A stretch of DNA of 64,000 nucleotides from positions 744,001 through 808,000 of the forward strand of contig OX463849.1 of NCBI GenBank assembly GCA_949825065.1, given 5' to 3'. A program made the translations under genes and the position numbers. Shown piece by piece: positions 1 through 10,852 of the stretch (position 1 is the first letter of the stretch; each line of letters starts with the position of its first letter). The stretch comes from Odontocerum albicorne (Eukaryota; Arthropoda; Insecta; Trichoptera; Odontoceridae). The notes under the pieces were generated by a model. It searched no databases, had not been told where the DNA came from, and saw only the letters and a list, made by a program, of their open reading frames with translations.

Positions 1-995
1 TCGAGTTTTATTTTTCATAATATTATAATGGTGAGGGAAATGTTTTTTTCTCCAAAAAGTAGTTAAACAAATAAGGGTCGCCTTATAATCAGGGTCGCCC
101 TATAGTCGGTCCAATACGGTATTTATGTCTGAGAAGGAAGTGAATAAGTGGAGCAACTCACGATGCTGAAGAGAAGGAATGCCTCAGGTCCGCCTCTCCC
201 TCGGCCTGCACCTCCGCGCATCTGCCGCGGGAGTCCTCTTCCTACGAGTTGCAGAAAGATAATTAATTTTATGCCTTGGATCCAATTTGATTTTAACTAG
301 GAGAGCTGCTAAAATATTGTATATTTGGATATTATATATAATTTTTGTCACTAAAACATATTATATTATAACATATTATACAAGTCAAATCTTGTTATAA
401 CAAAAACCAAAGTAATGCATATCTTTAGTTGAATTAAACTAACGTACATAAAGAATCATGTTTAAAGAAATTTTAATTTCAATAAAATGAACATCTTTTA
501 GCTAAGAATAGCCATTGCGGGAATCCAAACGGATGGTCTTGGATGACAATCAATATTTAATGAAACGCTAATGAATTTGGACTTTCAAATGAAAAGATAA
601 AAAAGAAAAGTATTGATAAGCCCTACCCTTTTTAAAAGATAATTTTATGTGCAGTAAAATTGTATACAGATGTCAACTTAAAAAAGCATTGATTGAACTG
701 CATTTTTGCAAATAATATTATAATTTAATGATTGCAACACATTAAAATTTGTGGTCATTTAGCTCTCGGATGATATGAATAGTATCAGCATTATTAACAT
801 ATTAGTAAAAAGTCTCGGCATTATCTATCCTGCAGCACGATAACCCGGAAAATATTTTTCAACAATTCTGTGGTATTGCAAATGCAGTTACGAAATCTGC
901 TAAAAAATTCAGTAGTCTAAAGGTCATAATTCTTTGAAAAAATTTTATTGAGTGGATTTATACAACTTTTTATCCTGAAATAAACAGTTTTTTTA
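1..995. other. AT-rich flank downstream of nab, no gene
   Basis: No open frame or recognisable repeat spans this stretch. A short direct repeat around AGGGTCGCC occurs at about 75..110, and a small GC-rich patch lies at 180..245. The mariner at 998 bounds it on the right. Confidence 0.6.
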
Positions 996-997
996 TA

Positions 998-2283
998 TTA
1001 GGTCCTTACATATGAAATTGGCGTTTTGTTTGGGAGGAACATAAAGTTGATTTTTTTTAATATAATATATTTATTTAATCAAAATATGTACCATTGCTAT
1101 CTATGCACTTTTGCCATCTCATAGGTAGTTCATCGATCCCTTTACTAAAAAAACCATTCGGACGGGAATCAATAAAATCTTTGAAGTCGGTTTGGACTGC
1201 CCCATCGGAGTTGAATTTTTTCCCTTGCAAGAAGTTATCCAAATTTCGAAAAAAATAGTAATCTGTTGGGGCAAGGTCCGGAGAGTACGGTGGATGTCTT
1301 AGACATTCCAATTGAAGCTCTTCTAATTTGGTAGCCGTCTGTTGTGCAGTGTGTGGTCTAGCGTTATCATGAAGCAGCAGTGGCCTAGAGCGATTAACCA
1401 GCCTCGGTTGTTTAGCAGCTAGCTTTTCCATCATGGTTTGCAGTTGCTGACAATAGACATCTGCCGTAATCGTCTGGCCAGATTTAAGAAAGCTGTAGTG
1501 AACGACACCAGCACTAGTCCACCAAACGCTCACAAGTAACTTTTTTGGAGTCAATTTTCGCTTGGGGCATGGTTTGGCTGGTTCGGCAGGGTTCAGCCAT
1601 TGCGATGAGCGCTTCCGATTATCATACAGGATCCACTTTTCATCACAGGTAATGATTCGATTCAAAATCCCTTCATTTTTGTGCCGGTTGAGTAATGCAA
1701 AGCAGCAGTCAACGCGCGTTTGTTGATTTGCTTCACTCAATTCGTGAGGTACCCACCTTTCAAGCTTTTTCACCTTCCCAATTTGCTTCAAGTGGATTAA
1801 AACAGTTTTATCACTAACACCGCAGCCTGCAGCTAACTCGGACGTGGTTTGCGATGGATCCGCTTCCACAATAGCCTTCAATTCTTCATTATCAACTTTG
1901 GTCTCCGGCCGTCCACGGGGCTTCTTCTGCAGGTCGAAATTTCCAGAACGAAAACGTTGGAACCAAAAACGCACTGTGTTTTCTTTTGCGGCACCATCGC
2001 CATACACATCATTAATCCTTCGAGCCGTTTCTGCAGCACTGGTGCCACGGTGGAACTCGTACTCGTAAATAACGCGATATTTCAAGTTTTCCATTTTGTA
2101 AACTGAGTGACGCAAAGAAACAAAACAATTGAGGAAAAGACAAATGAATTATAATTTTCGAAACACAAATACTTGAGTAAATAGCTGTATAAATTTTAAT
2201 TTGGAATTCCTAACCAAAGAGAAGATATTTGAGATCAAAGTTGCCAGTACGGCAAAACGCCAATTTCATATGTAAGGACCTAA
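998..2283 (-). mobile_element. Full-length mariner element, copy 1
   Basis: A 1,286-bp element is bounded by perfect 31-bp terminal inverted repeats (998..1028 and 2253..2283, outer end TTAGGTCCTTACATATG) and flanked by TA on both sides (996..997 and 2284..2285), the Tc1/mariner target duplication. It holds one intact transposase gene on the minus strand and little else. Size, TIR length and TA duplication are all typical of mariner. It differs from the copy at 49430..50716 at only about a dozen bases, so both are young. It lies about 5 kb downstream of nab. Confidence 0.95.
1075..2115 (-). CDS. Mariner transposase, intact
   Basis: Encodes 346 residues, the usual mariner length, with no stop or frameshift. 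It should excise the element and reinsert it at TA. The N-terminal third is helix-turn-helix DNA-binding sequence (about residues 10-115, GRP linker at 68-70). The family motif WVPHEL is at 121-126 and YSPDLAP at 277-283. The catalytic triad is D158, D250 and D285; the 34 residues between the last two define DD34D. M1 opens the frame, but M8 is an equally plausible start because mariner proteins often begin close to that position. It differs from the copy at 49508..50548 at four residues (64, 139, 146 and 192), none in the triad. Catalytic competence is inferred from intact motifs. Confidence 0.95.
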   Translation of the reverse strand: MRHSVYKMENLKYRVIYEYEFHRGTSAAETARRINDVYGDGAAKENTVRFWFQRFRSGNFDLQKKPRGRPETKVDNEELKAIVEADPSQTTSELAAGCGVSDKTVLIHLKQIGKVKKLERWVPHELSEANQQTRVDCCFALLNRHKNEGILNRIITCDEKWILYDNRKRSSQWLNPAEPAKPCPKRKLTPKKLLVSVWWTSAGVVHYSFLKSGQTITADVYCQQLQTMMEKLAAKQPRLVNRSRPLLLHDNARPHTAQQTATKLEELQLECLRHPPYSPDLAPTDYYFFRNLDNFLQGKKFNSDGAVQTDFKDFIDSRPNGFFSKGIDELPMRWQKCIDSNGTYFD

Positions 2284-2285
2284 TA

Positions 2286-2870
2286 TCATATTTTTCTCCT
2301 ATATTCAGATAATGAAATTTGTAAATTAATGCGTGACTTCCTCTAAATGATTGCGTGAAAAGTCATGATACGAGTATTTATATAATGTTTGTTTGATGTC
2401 ATACAAGGTAATTAATAAAACTTCTCCGTTATATAATATATTGCTGACTTAAGTTTAGGCTGCTGGGAGAAGACTCACATTGAGAACACAATTCATACAT
2501 TGCCTCGCTAAACATTCTTATGTCCTTTGTTTTAATTAGAAATAATTATAATTATGCATGAACAAAATAAAATCACTTCATTAACTTAAATCTACATTTA
2601 CCCAAATATAAAGAAGCTTTACAAATGTTAGTTCAGAAAAAGATAAGGAATTATTAAAAATAAATTCATACAAAATTAATCAAAAAGAATAAATAGAAAT
2701 GAAACACCTTACCTGCATTACAGGTTAATTAAAGCTAAGAAATAAAAAAAAAACAATAATTATAAAATAAAATCTAATAAGGAAGATTTGAAAGAGAAAA
2801 ATATTAAATGAAGATCCTACAGTAAAAAATATTGATATGATATTTACAAACAATTAAAATGACTACACAA
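2286..2870. other. AT-rich spacer, nothing recognised
   Basis: No credible gene or repeat was seen. One TACGAGTA octamer is at 2369. Confidence 0.5.
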
Positions 2871-2871
2871 T

Positions 2872-4869
2872 CAGTTCTCCGTATTCGTGAGTTTCGCATC
2901 CATAGATTTAACCAACCGTGGATTAAAAATACAGTAATTCCTTAATATACGAGTATGTGCTCCTCATTCACTTTAATACAGTTTGAAATTTTAAATATGT
3001 AATATGTGACATTTGTAAAGTAATAATTTCTCTTCTAAATCGATATTTTTATTTTTTACTACCGGTAACATTGTATACTATTATTTTATTTCTTGTTGGG
3101 GAGTGGTGGGGGTTGAGGCCTATTGGTGAGGCGAGATGACGTTTTAATTGAAGCTTTAAATATCCTTTTTTTTTCATGTTTAGTGGTTGATTATTGTTTT
3201 TACAGGACGTCATCTATGTCTCTTCACTGAATAGTGTTATCGTTAAAACAGGAAGAAGTTATCTGGTGCAATAGGTAAGGATTTTTGAAGCTGTTGTGGG
3301 AAGGTTTTTTTTGCTGCCGAGGAATTCGCCGCTATTCCACAGAAAGAACTAAACTATCTTTGCAATGAGAAAAAAGTACTGTCAATAAGGATAATTTTTC
3401 TATGTTATAAATTGTTAAAAAAATACGTAACAATGGAAGATTCATCCGGTGAGTGATTTTAAATTAATTGCTGCAGCAAATTATTAGTTCTGAAATTTTT
3501 TTCATGTCATCACAATGTGTGTTTTATTAGATATGAGAATCCACTTACATATATTATGTTACATACTAATTAGACTTGACAATTAGAAAAAAAAACAGAT
3601 GCATGAGAGACTCGCGCGGTAGAAGTGAAACTTCTTAACGTTAGCTCCTAGGATGATTTTATGCATTGATTTTTAGGATTAGGAAATGATTATATTAATT
3701 AATAAATATATAAATAAATTTGATGAATTAATTAAAAATAATTATTTATTATTGATTAATTATCATATTAATTAATAGTTAATTAATAATTTTTAATTAA
3801 TAATTATAATTATTAATTAATAATGAATTAATTAATAATTATTATAATTAATGAATATTAATAAATAATTATAATATTAAATTATTAATTAATATTATAA
3901 TTAATCAAATAATTATTAATATTATTTAATCAATTATTGTTAATAATATTATTAATAAAAATTATTATTCTTAATAATAATTATTAATAATAATATTTAT
4001 TAATTATTATTATTATTGTAATATTAATTATAAAATAATTATTTATTAATTAAAAATTAATTATTTATTAATTATATTATATTTATTAAATTATATAATT
4101 AATAAATAATGAATTAAATTAAATATGATTTAATTAATTTAATTAAGATAAATTAGATATAAATATTTATTATTATAATATAATATTTAATTTAATATTT
4201 ATGAATTAAATAAATTTATAAATTTAATATTTATTAAATTTATTTCTTTATATTAATATAAATAAATATTAAAGATCATTTAAAATATTATTTTTAAAGT
4301 CGGAAAAGGGGAAGCTTTTCACTTTTCGTGACGTTCAGGCCAATTTACCCTACCACGCCTGTAGAAGTTTCACTTCAAAAAATCTCCTTCTTTATTAACA
4401 ATATATTATAGTTTAACGACTATTTAAATAGAATTTATTTTGTACGAGTAGTAGGTGTTATGAACAATTTAGAAATTATTTAGAAGTACACAGGAGGAAA
4501 TATTATATATGGTATATTGATTATATGCAAATATTACGTCAATTTCAAAAAAGTTCCTTGACATTGGTTTTGGTGTTCCGGAATGTGATTGTGGGGAAAT
4601 ATGTTACAAGACTTGTAACATATGCTAGTTTGTCCTGACATCGGGACTACACGCTCTGGGCAGGACCTGATTGATGAGAATGATATGGTAGGGTGATCAG
4701 TGATCACTGATCACTGTTGCCTCCTACTGGAAACACGTAGCATTATTGATAATTGATGCTCCGGTTACTGTAAGGAGTGAATTTTTAATAAGAGACTTAA
4801 TCATCTGTGCATTTTTATATCCGCAGGTGGTCCAGGGATTAATTTCCCACGAATACTAAAGAATGACTG
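2872..4869. mobile_element. Tigger/pogo-like DNA transposon remnant interrupted by an AT-rich element
   Basis: The left end (2872..2935) reads CAGTTCTCCGTATTCGTGAG and continues with the sequence typical of Tigger-type ends. The right end (about 4829..4869), read inward on the minus strand, begins CAGTCATTCTTTAGTATTCG and continues with the same type of sequence. The two ends are diverged inverted repeats. No transposase frame survives, and an unrelated AT-rich repeat (3594..4383) sits inside. The assignment rests on end-sequence resemblance and no clear TA duplication is visible, so the two ends could belong to separate remnants. Confidence 0.45.
3594..4383 (+). mobile_element. AT-rich interspersed element, copy 1
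   Basis: It begins AACAGATGCATGAGAG, followed by a short palindrome in which TAGAAG and CTTCT flank TGAAA. The core of about 600 bp is almost only A and T, built from shuffled TTAATTAATAAT words. It ends with a GC-bearing tail (CACTTTTCGTGACGTTC) and TAGAAGTTTCACTTC. The same start, AT core and tail recur at 57896..58739, so this is a mobile or dispersed unit and not simple AT drift. I cannot assign a class; there is no coding capacity. Confidence 0.6.
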
Positions 4870-5061
4870 TAATTAATTTACATACTTACACATTTGTTGA
4901 ATTAAATAAAAATATTTATAATAAAAACCATCAGTCTTTTAAGTTTTTCTTCACGTCTCAATATTTTTTGTGGATATAAAATGTTATGTTTTAAGGGGTA
5001 AGTACTCACTAAACTTAAAACAATTAAAAGTGCTTATTAAACTCGAGCATTTCTCGAAAAA

Positions 5062-5275
5062 AAAAATGCTGTTTTGGAAAATGCTTTTACAGGACATTCC
5101 ATATTTTAAAAAAAATGCTTTTACAGCACATTTCATATTTAAAAAAAATGCTTTTACAAGACATTCCATATTTAAAAAAAATGCTTTTACAAGATATTCC
5201 ATATTTAAAAAAAAATGCTTTTACAAGACATTCCATATTTAAAAAAAATGCTTTTACAGGACATTCCATATTTCA
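5062..5275. repeat. Minisatellite, about 32-bp unit x 6
   Basis: Tandem units contain ATGCTTTTACAAGACATTCC followed by ATATTT and an A run of variable length. Units differ by a few substitutions and by A-run length. Open frames across it are by-products of the repetition. Confidence 0.9.
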
Positions 5276-6040
5276 AGTGGATTTCCCAATTAACAAATCT
5301 TAGCATGTAAACAATGCTTTTTCAGTTAAAGACCAATAAATTATTTCAATACGTAGTGACTGTTATACTATTTAGTTGAAATATTTTAGTCTGCAACAAT
5401 TGCTCTGAAGGTAACTGCTCCGTACTGCAGAAATACGCAGGCATCAGTGGGTCACTCAGCGTCCGAATTTAGTACGAGTAAATTCGCTGCACAAGCAACT
5501 TCACTGATATGGGCAGATGCAAAAGTGATATGGACTAAAGACTCTGCATTGACGATCAAAAATAAAAAAAAAAAACAAAAATACGCAAGATAATCAGAGG
5601 AGAAAATTGAAGAGTACATGCTCCGAATTGACCTAGACTCGTACTTAAGTGGTTGTCTAAATACAGGTGGAATAAGAAGAAAAATCTTAGCGGACAAACC
5701 CAAATAAATGGGATAACGGATTGAGCCACGTTTGCTAATAAGCTAATAACCTAGGCGTTTGTTTGCCTAGGGGTGCAAAGCCAACGATAAAAAAATCAGT
5801 TATAATTATTTTGAAATAAACAGTGAATATGGACTTAACCCTTTCAATCCCAGCATATTTTTAATAAAATGTCCAAAATATCCCAAGAATTTTTTGGCAA
5901 AAAAACAGTAGTTTAAATTTTATTTTTAACACGGCCCCATGGGATTTTTCGCATAAACCAGTTGGGGGCGATAATCGGCCTCGTGGGATTAAAAGTATGA
6001 CATTGTAGATGCATTTGTGGAGAAGAAAGCAAGACTTAAA
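5276..6040. other. No gene seen
   Basis: Apparently unique sequence without a credible exon. One TACGAGTA octamer is at 5473. Past about 5840 it may belong to the decayed repeat described next. Confidence 0.5.
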
Positions 6041-6042
6041 CT

Positions 6043-6190
6043 GTAGTGGTTTATTGTGTGGGGCAAAATATGGTACATCATCCAAGGTCCAATCCAAAAC
6101 GGAAAGGGCGAGCATTTTTAAATTAGGTTTTGAGAGGAGGGTGGGGGTTGCGCAAGCTGCCTAGGGGCGCCATCTATGCAAATGCGGCAC
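6043..6190 (+). repeat. Dispersed repeat fragment shared with 56325..56450
   Basis: Both copies start near TAGTTTATTGTGTGG and end with a GCAAGCTGCCTAGGGGCGCC-type stretch, CATCTATGCAAATGCG and a CACTG. Family unknown; no coding capacity. Confidence 0.55.
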
Positions 6191-6399
6191 TGGTAATAGC
6201 AAAGCTAAATTAAAAGAATTTGATTTGATCTCGTAGTATACAATACATTGCATAGAATAATTCTAGTATACGAGTACACAAAAATGTATGTATGATGGGA
6301 AATAACATAAAACCTTTAAACAATTTGAAAGAAATCAATTTTGATCTAATTGAAATGTCCATTGTAAAAGTAAAACTATAAAATGTCCTATTTCCAGTA

Positions 6400-7182
6400 C
6401 GGTGAAACCTCCATCTATCGTTTTTGAAGAGACTCATTGAATCAAACTACAAATGCGGCTGCGTATAAACAAAATCATCCCTCAATGTTTAATATTTGCA
6501 AAAGTGCATAAATAAAATTATAAAGTGGTACCGAAAACAAATGATATATTTCTTTTTGAATAAGCTAATCTTTCATCGTCATTATTTGTTTTTGGAGGCT
6601 TTATTTCTATAAGCAAACAATATTTTTTGCTGTTGCAAATGGTATTCTTTTCAACTTTGAGAGTATGTGTTTCAATGCCGTTATTCTAATTTAAACCAAG
6701 CGTTTATATTTTGCTACAAAATATGACAGTGGTTCCCAAAGTGTACGGATTCCAATAATTTCATAGAAATGAGCCATACGTGGTTTTTTAATCGGGCCAT
6801 CGATGTGCTAATATGATGATAGGAAGCGACATCTAACGGATCTGTGTAAACCACTAAGTATCGGTTGAGGTGGAATTGAAATACGTGTTTCATTTATTTT
6901 TTAACTTAACCACAACAACGTAAGTGTTACTTTAGGGGTCATGGAAAAATTCTAATACACTAATGGAACTGTGGTTTAAAAATTTTGAAAAATGATCGAT
7001 CGAGTTAAATAGCAGGAAATGCCACAATATTCTGAACAAATGTTACGGTAAAACGATGCATAGAGAACGATCGGTGTGATTTATTTTTGCGTGTTTTGTT
7101 TAGAATTAATTCCTGACTGAAAGAAATAAACGATACATATGGAAAACGATAATTCGAGGAATGATCGATCGAGGTTTCACTG
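6400..7182. mobile_element. Tc1/pogo-like non-autonomous element remnant
   Basis: The left end begins CGGTGAAACCTCCATC (6400). The right end, read inward, begins CAGTGAAACCTCGATCGATC (ending at 7182). These are imperfect inverted repeats, each flanked by TA (6398..6399 and 7183..7184). The 783-bp interior has no transposase; a CAGTGGTTCCCAAAGTG stretch at about 6729 resembles the end of another (hAT-like) element. Confidence 0.5.
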
Positions 7183-7374
7183 TAATCAATAAATAAGGAA
7201 TATGGAAGGTTCCAAAGATTAGTTAAATGAAGTGTGTTAACAATAAACTAAAATGTAAATGTTAATAAGAATAATAAAAGGGAAAGAATAAGTCGAAGCT
7301 TATGATTAGTGCGTCATAATTAAATGTTAAAGCGTAGTTTAGAAGAATAGGGTGCAGTCGGAAAGGTAGGTGGG

Positions 7375-7540
7375 TTAGTTTGAAGCAGTGGGCTTGGGGC
7401 TCGCTCCCGGCGGGCTGACCTTTCCCTCGGCGGCACCCGCCCCCGGGGCCCGCTCCAGTCGCGCCCTCTTGCCCTGCCCCGCCCCTGGCCCAGCGCTGCC
7501 GCTCTCTGACTCCGATCTTCTGCGCCCGCTTGATGTTATC
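7375..7540 (-). CDS. nab: nab last exon, basic Ser-rich tail and stop
   Basis: Acceptor TTATTTCAG precedes 7540. In the frame required by the CA overhang it reads [20 protein letters not shown], a GKRARL basic patch and an Ala/Pro-rich end, stopping at 7375..7377. A second open frame across the same GC-rich stretch ([10 protein letters not shown]) does not match the phase. The tail is the least certain part because it is low-complexity. Confidence 0.78.
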
Positions 7541-10282
7541 CTGAAATAAGATGTTGAGAGACAATTATCACACCGAACAATTAAGATTGTTGAAGCTAAG
7601 AAAATCGCGGAAACCTTTCCCAAGGACGACGAACTACAAAGAAATCTTTGCAGATCCTCGGATATGGGATAGTAATACATTTGGCTTTTGGTTCATTGTA
7701 GTGTAAGATAGGTTCATTGTAGGGTAAGATAGGTTCATTGTAGTGTAAGATAAGATAGTGGCTTTAGGTTCATTGTAGTGTAAAAAAGGGAAGATTCGGA
7801 AAACGATGAATTGATAACAATATTCTAAGAGAAACAGAAAACCGCAGATTCACTTTTAGTAGTAGAAGAAGAATCAAACAGCCGACCTGGAGAGCATCAC
7901 CTGCCTGGCTGGAGCGTGGAATGATGGAGACACATTGTCACCTTGGAGGAGTGGAACCTGGAGATCCAGGTCAATCCTGCTGAAGTTTGAATTGATTTGC
8001 GAGATGAAAGTGTGGAGGGGGTGTATACTCACTGCGGCGCCCCCTTGGAGTAGTGGAACCCGGAGAGGCGCACCACCTGCCTGGCCAGAGGGAACAGCTC
8101 GTCCCGTCGCGTCAGGAGAGCGGGAACTGCGCGACACATCTGCGCTGCGGCCTCGTTCACCGACACCTGCAAACACCACAAGGCACATAAATATTTTTTC
8201 AAAACAATTTTCATCTTCTTCTTGGCGAATATTTTCTCAGTTTACTGTTATAATTTTGTTAACTACCTGAAAGAGTTTCTTTTCCAAGCTTGAACATTTC
8301 AATCCTCTTGGAATTAATGGTTTCTTTGCCATCGAAATTTTAGGTTATATATGGTATGTCAAAAATTTGCACTTGCTGAAGTGTAACGGCTTGCTCACAA
8401 TAAACCAATACACGTATAGGTGTTGTTCATCCGTGGGACGGTTAACAGTCATCCATTACAAGGGATAGCGTATTACTTTGTAAATATCTATACGAGTATA
8501 TTGCATTTCGAGTGTTTTCTGTATTTTGTGTTGAGTAGTAAAATGACAATGTACTCGTAGCACCGTTTAGAGAGTAAACTCTTTTAAAGGACACTCCAAC
8601 TCAGCACCGTTTAGAGTAAACTCTTTTTAAGGACACTCCAACTCAGGACTCGAACCCACTATTATTGACAGATTTAAAATATTACAAAATAAATTGAATG
8701 TTAGGACAAGAAGGTAGTGGTTGCGGCCATTAGATTAGATGCTTTTTCGCATCTGCATGTGGTTGTTGTAACTAAACAATTAAATGAATGTATTAGTGTA
8801 TAATATTTAAGATATTAAAAGTCTTACCTCGTGAAGAGTTAAAGGTTTTTCTGGTTTTCTTTTACAATCAAATCTACCATAGATCGCGGCGTACTTTCTA
8901 ATCTCCTCCATCCGTCTCGGATCATCATCGGGCATCATCATCACGGCCTCCAGGTCTTTACACATCTTCTTCTTGGCATTCTGCGGCTTGGGCTCCAACT
9001 GCGGCAGGTGCCGGCTCAGTCTTTCCGCTGCCGCAGCCAGCCTCTTAATTTGCGACTCTAGCAAGCACGGAGTCAGCTGGACCGGGGAACAATTCACCGA
9101 AGAGGGACTAGAATTGGAAGATGTGGGACATGTGGGAGTCTGTAAAGGTGAGTAAGATCTAGTGTTAGGGATATGAGTGTTTGTTGTTGACGTAGGAGTA
9201 AGGGATGCTTTAGGAATGGATGCCATGTTTGTTGTGACTATGTGAACAGGACTAGCGTTTGGGGCTGAGGAATTTGATCCGCAACTGGTTTCCGGTATTC
9301 CTGGCGAGGGGCTGTACATGGGGCGGCTGTTCTCCGGACTTGGGGCTGCGGATCTCTGCAGGGCCACGGGATGAGGGGGAAGTCCCAGCATGTGCGGACT
9401 ACAGGGCAGGAAGGGTGTATCTCCCGGGCAGAGCGTGGGGGCGGGGGCGATGGGCACTTGGAAGGCGGCCGGGTTGGTCACCCACTCGTGTAGTGCCTTC
9501 TGTAGCCGACGTACGTGTAGTGGCTTGGACGCCATACCAACTAGCGCCATTATCTCGAGGAATTCCTCTTCGCCTGCATCACACAGTTGCTGCACGTCGT
9601 CTCCTCCTGAAAATACAAAATTAATTGTAACAAATGTATAGAGAAACGATCACTATAATTCTGTGAAAATGTCAGATTAAACCAAGCCTGGGTAAATATT
9701 TTGTCTGAAGAGCCGCATTGAGATTTTAAATATATCGGGCCACTTAGAAGATGCAATTTTCGTAGACACAAGTCAATATTTAATAAGAAAAATCATAACT
9801 CACGGCTATACAAAAATTAAATCCAAAAGATTTCTTAGTTTTACAATGTTAAGAAGCGGTTTTAATTCACGTGTTGGGTTCAGATCCACTTGAAACTATC
9901 ATTTCCAATTGGAAATGATACACATTTCTAATTCACTTTCTTGATAGAACATTACATTCAAAATATTCTGTTCCAGGTGATGTTTCCAATGAGATTACAT
10001 AAACTCCAACTGGAAATTGAGCTAAAAAACATTTTGAGAAACTCCAATGCCATCATCCGACTTGAACTTAAAAAGGATTTATACTATTTTAACATTCGTC
10101 AGATATACTCGTAGCGGGGCGGGGCAACTATTCCCTGGGACGGTATTAGACATATGGTTTATAGATTGCGCGATACTTACCCATCTCCAGCAATGTGTCG
10201 TAGTAGGCGAGCAGGCTGGCCCTCTGCAGCACCCGGTATAACTGCAGTTCTGCTTCGTTACCTGGCGCCGCTGTTACCACCA
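7375..10282 (-). CDS. nab: NAB transcriptional co-regulator, 4 exons, 5' end missing
   Basis: Join 10181..10282, 8828..9606, 8033..8166 and 7375..7540 on the minus strand. All introns are GT-AG and the phases agree (1 nt + 2 nt, then phase 0, then 2 nt + 1 nt), giving about 392 residues. NAB proteins bind EGR/Krox-type zinc-finger activators in the nucleus through NCD1 and usually repress through NCD2; the Drosophila orthologue partners Rotund and Squeeze. Visible here: NCD1 ([20 protein letters not shown], then [20 protein letters not shown] and [11 protein letters not shown]), a roughly 130-residue Pro/Ser/Thr/Asn-rich linker, NCD2 ([20 protein letters not shown] through FHYSKG), and a basic Ser/Gly-rich tail with GRRRSESES and GKRARL, then a stop. 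The first listed exon opens with 2 nt completing a codon and has no start, so at least one upstream exon lies further right or outside the window. GC-rich exons in AT-rich surroundings fit selection. Confidence 0.93.
7690..7784. repeat. Minisatellite in nab intron, 21 bp x about 4
   Basis: Units read GGTTCATTGTAGTGTAAGAT with small changes. It lies in the last nab intron. Confidence 0.85.
7880..7982 (-). pseudogene. Scrambled partial echo of the nab NCD2 exon
   Basis: Inside the intron, TCTCCAGGTTCCAC and CTCCAAGG resemble the codons for the LSGFHYSKG stretch of the neighbouring exon. A second patch (AGCCAGGCAGGTGATGC) resembles the codons for LARQVV, but the two patches are in swapped order. 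A CTTCAGCAG acceptor-like site precedes it. It could be a decayed duplication or an alternative exon; it does not fit the main transcript. Confidence 0.35.
8033..8166 (-). CDS. nab: nab exon encoding the end of NCD2
   Basis: Acceptor TGTTTGCAG precedes 8166; donor GTGAGTATAC follows 8033. It encodes [20 protein letters not shown], continuing to [11 protein letters not shown], plus two bases (CA). Those two bases join the first G of the last exon to make Gln. Confidence 0.9.
8560..8785 (-). mobile_element. SINE-like element (family 2) in nab intron
   Basis: On the minus strand it has GGGTTCGAGTCCTGAGTTGG (box-B-like), then a GAGTTTACTCTCTAAACGG-type segment; an internal stretch of about 45 bp is duplicated. 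Related copies lie at 24001, 26090, 43253 and 46222. A TACTCGTA octamer (8552) sits at its end where the copy at 24004 has only TA. Confidence 0.65.
8828..9606 (-). CDS. nab: nab large exon: rest of NCD1, linker, start of NCD2
   Basis: Acceptor TATTTTCAG precedes 9606 and donor GAGGTAAGAC follows 8828. It encodes the second half of NCD1, the low-complexity Pro/Ser/Thr/Asn linker and the first half of NCD2, ending [11 protein letters not shown] in phase 0. Reading on past the donor soon meets a stop, as expected for intron. Confidence 0.94.
10181..10282 (-). CDS. nab: nab exon encoding the start of NCD1
   Basis: Acceptor CTCTTGCAG just upstream and donor GGTAAGT just downstream. It contributes 33 whole codons, opening [20 protein letters not shown], plus a single G that is completed in the next exon to give the GG of GGDDVQQL. 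Confidence 0.92.
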
Positions 10283-10640
10283 CTGCAAGAGAAAGCGCAC
10301 AAGTTACGTCATGTCGGATCACCTATCTAGCTGAAGAACACCATCCTTTGCATTTCAAGATACATGTGATATCATAAATTAATTTGTGAATCTTACAATA
10401 TGAAACGTCTTGAATTTAATTTAGGTTGGCGAGACATCTGATATCAAATCGAGGACTTGCCCATTCGATTTCAGTTGGCACTCGTTTTTAAACCGAGCTT
10501 AAATTGAACTTTTATCTTTTGAAACTGAATATTGGATAATGGCTTCCATATGCAAGAACATTCTGGCTAATTCGTTAAACATGTTCTCGTATCTTCTTAT
10601 GATTGTTTTTAACCAAAATAATATTAATTATTTGTAATTT
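10283..10640. other. nab 5' intron sequence, no feature
   Basis: No start-codon exon ending one base into a codon was recognised here. Confidence 0.4.
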
Positions 10641-10665
10641 ATTTTATCAAACACTGTTTATTCCA

Positions 10666-10718
10666 CTTAATGTAACGGTATAACCCTACCGGTTTCAAGG
10701 CTTACACCTCATCATCAG
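10666..10718 (-). ncRNA. Hammerhead-ribozyme-like motif (left arm)
   Basis: Minus strand: CTGATGA at 10718..10712, a short GAGG/CCTT stem with a 6-nt loop, GAAAC at 10696..10692, then CGGTA/TACCG as a possible stem III. There is an unpaired U before stem II, and no convincing stem I is seen, so activity is doubtful. Confidence 0.3.
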
Positions 10719-10805
10719 GGGAGCACAAACAAGTATTGTTACCGTCATAAAAAGTGGAATAAACAGTGTTTGATAAAACAAATAACAATGCTTGTTTGTT
10801 CTCCC

Positions 10806-10852
10806 CTGATGATGAGGTGAAAGCCTTGAAACCGGTAGGGTTATACCGTTAT
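10806..10852 (+). ncRNA. Hammerhead-ribozyme-like motif (right arm)
   Basis: Same arrangement on the plus strand: CTGATGA 10806..10812, stem GAGG/CCTT, GAAAC 10828..10832, CGGTA/TACCG, and a GUU before the possible cleavage point. Stem I is not evident. Core resemblance only. Confidence 0.3.

Noticed and set aside
2060..2067. Octamer in the mariner transposase as a 6-bp insertion adding two residues
   Set aside because: The YEYEF stretch has the same length as in related mariner proteins, so it is ordinary coding sequence in both copies, not an insertion.
1844..2106. Plus-strand frames within the mariner (also 50277..50539)
   Set aside because: Antisense shadows of the transposase.
4700..4726. 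Operator-like palindrome GTGATCAGTGATCACTGATC
   Set aside because: Short self-complementary tandem word with no nearby gene; likely part of the old transposon.
7262..7564. Alternative minus-strand frame over the last nab exon ([10 protein letters not shown]...)
   Set aside because: It does not match the phase left by the preceding exon and runs on into AT-rich sequence.
8973..9641. Plus-strand frames opposite the large nab exon
   Set aside because: Shadows of the GC-rich coding exon; the minus frame carries the NCD1/NCD2 motifs.
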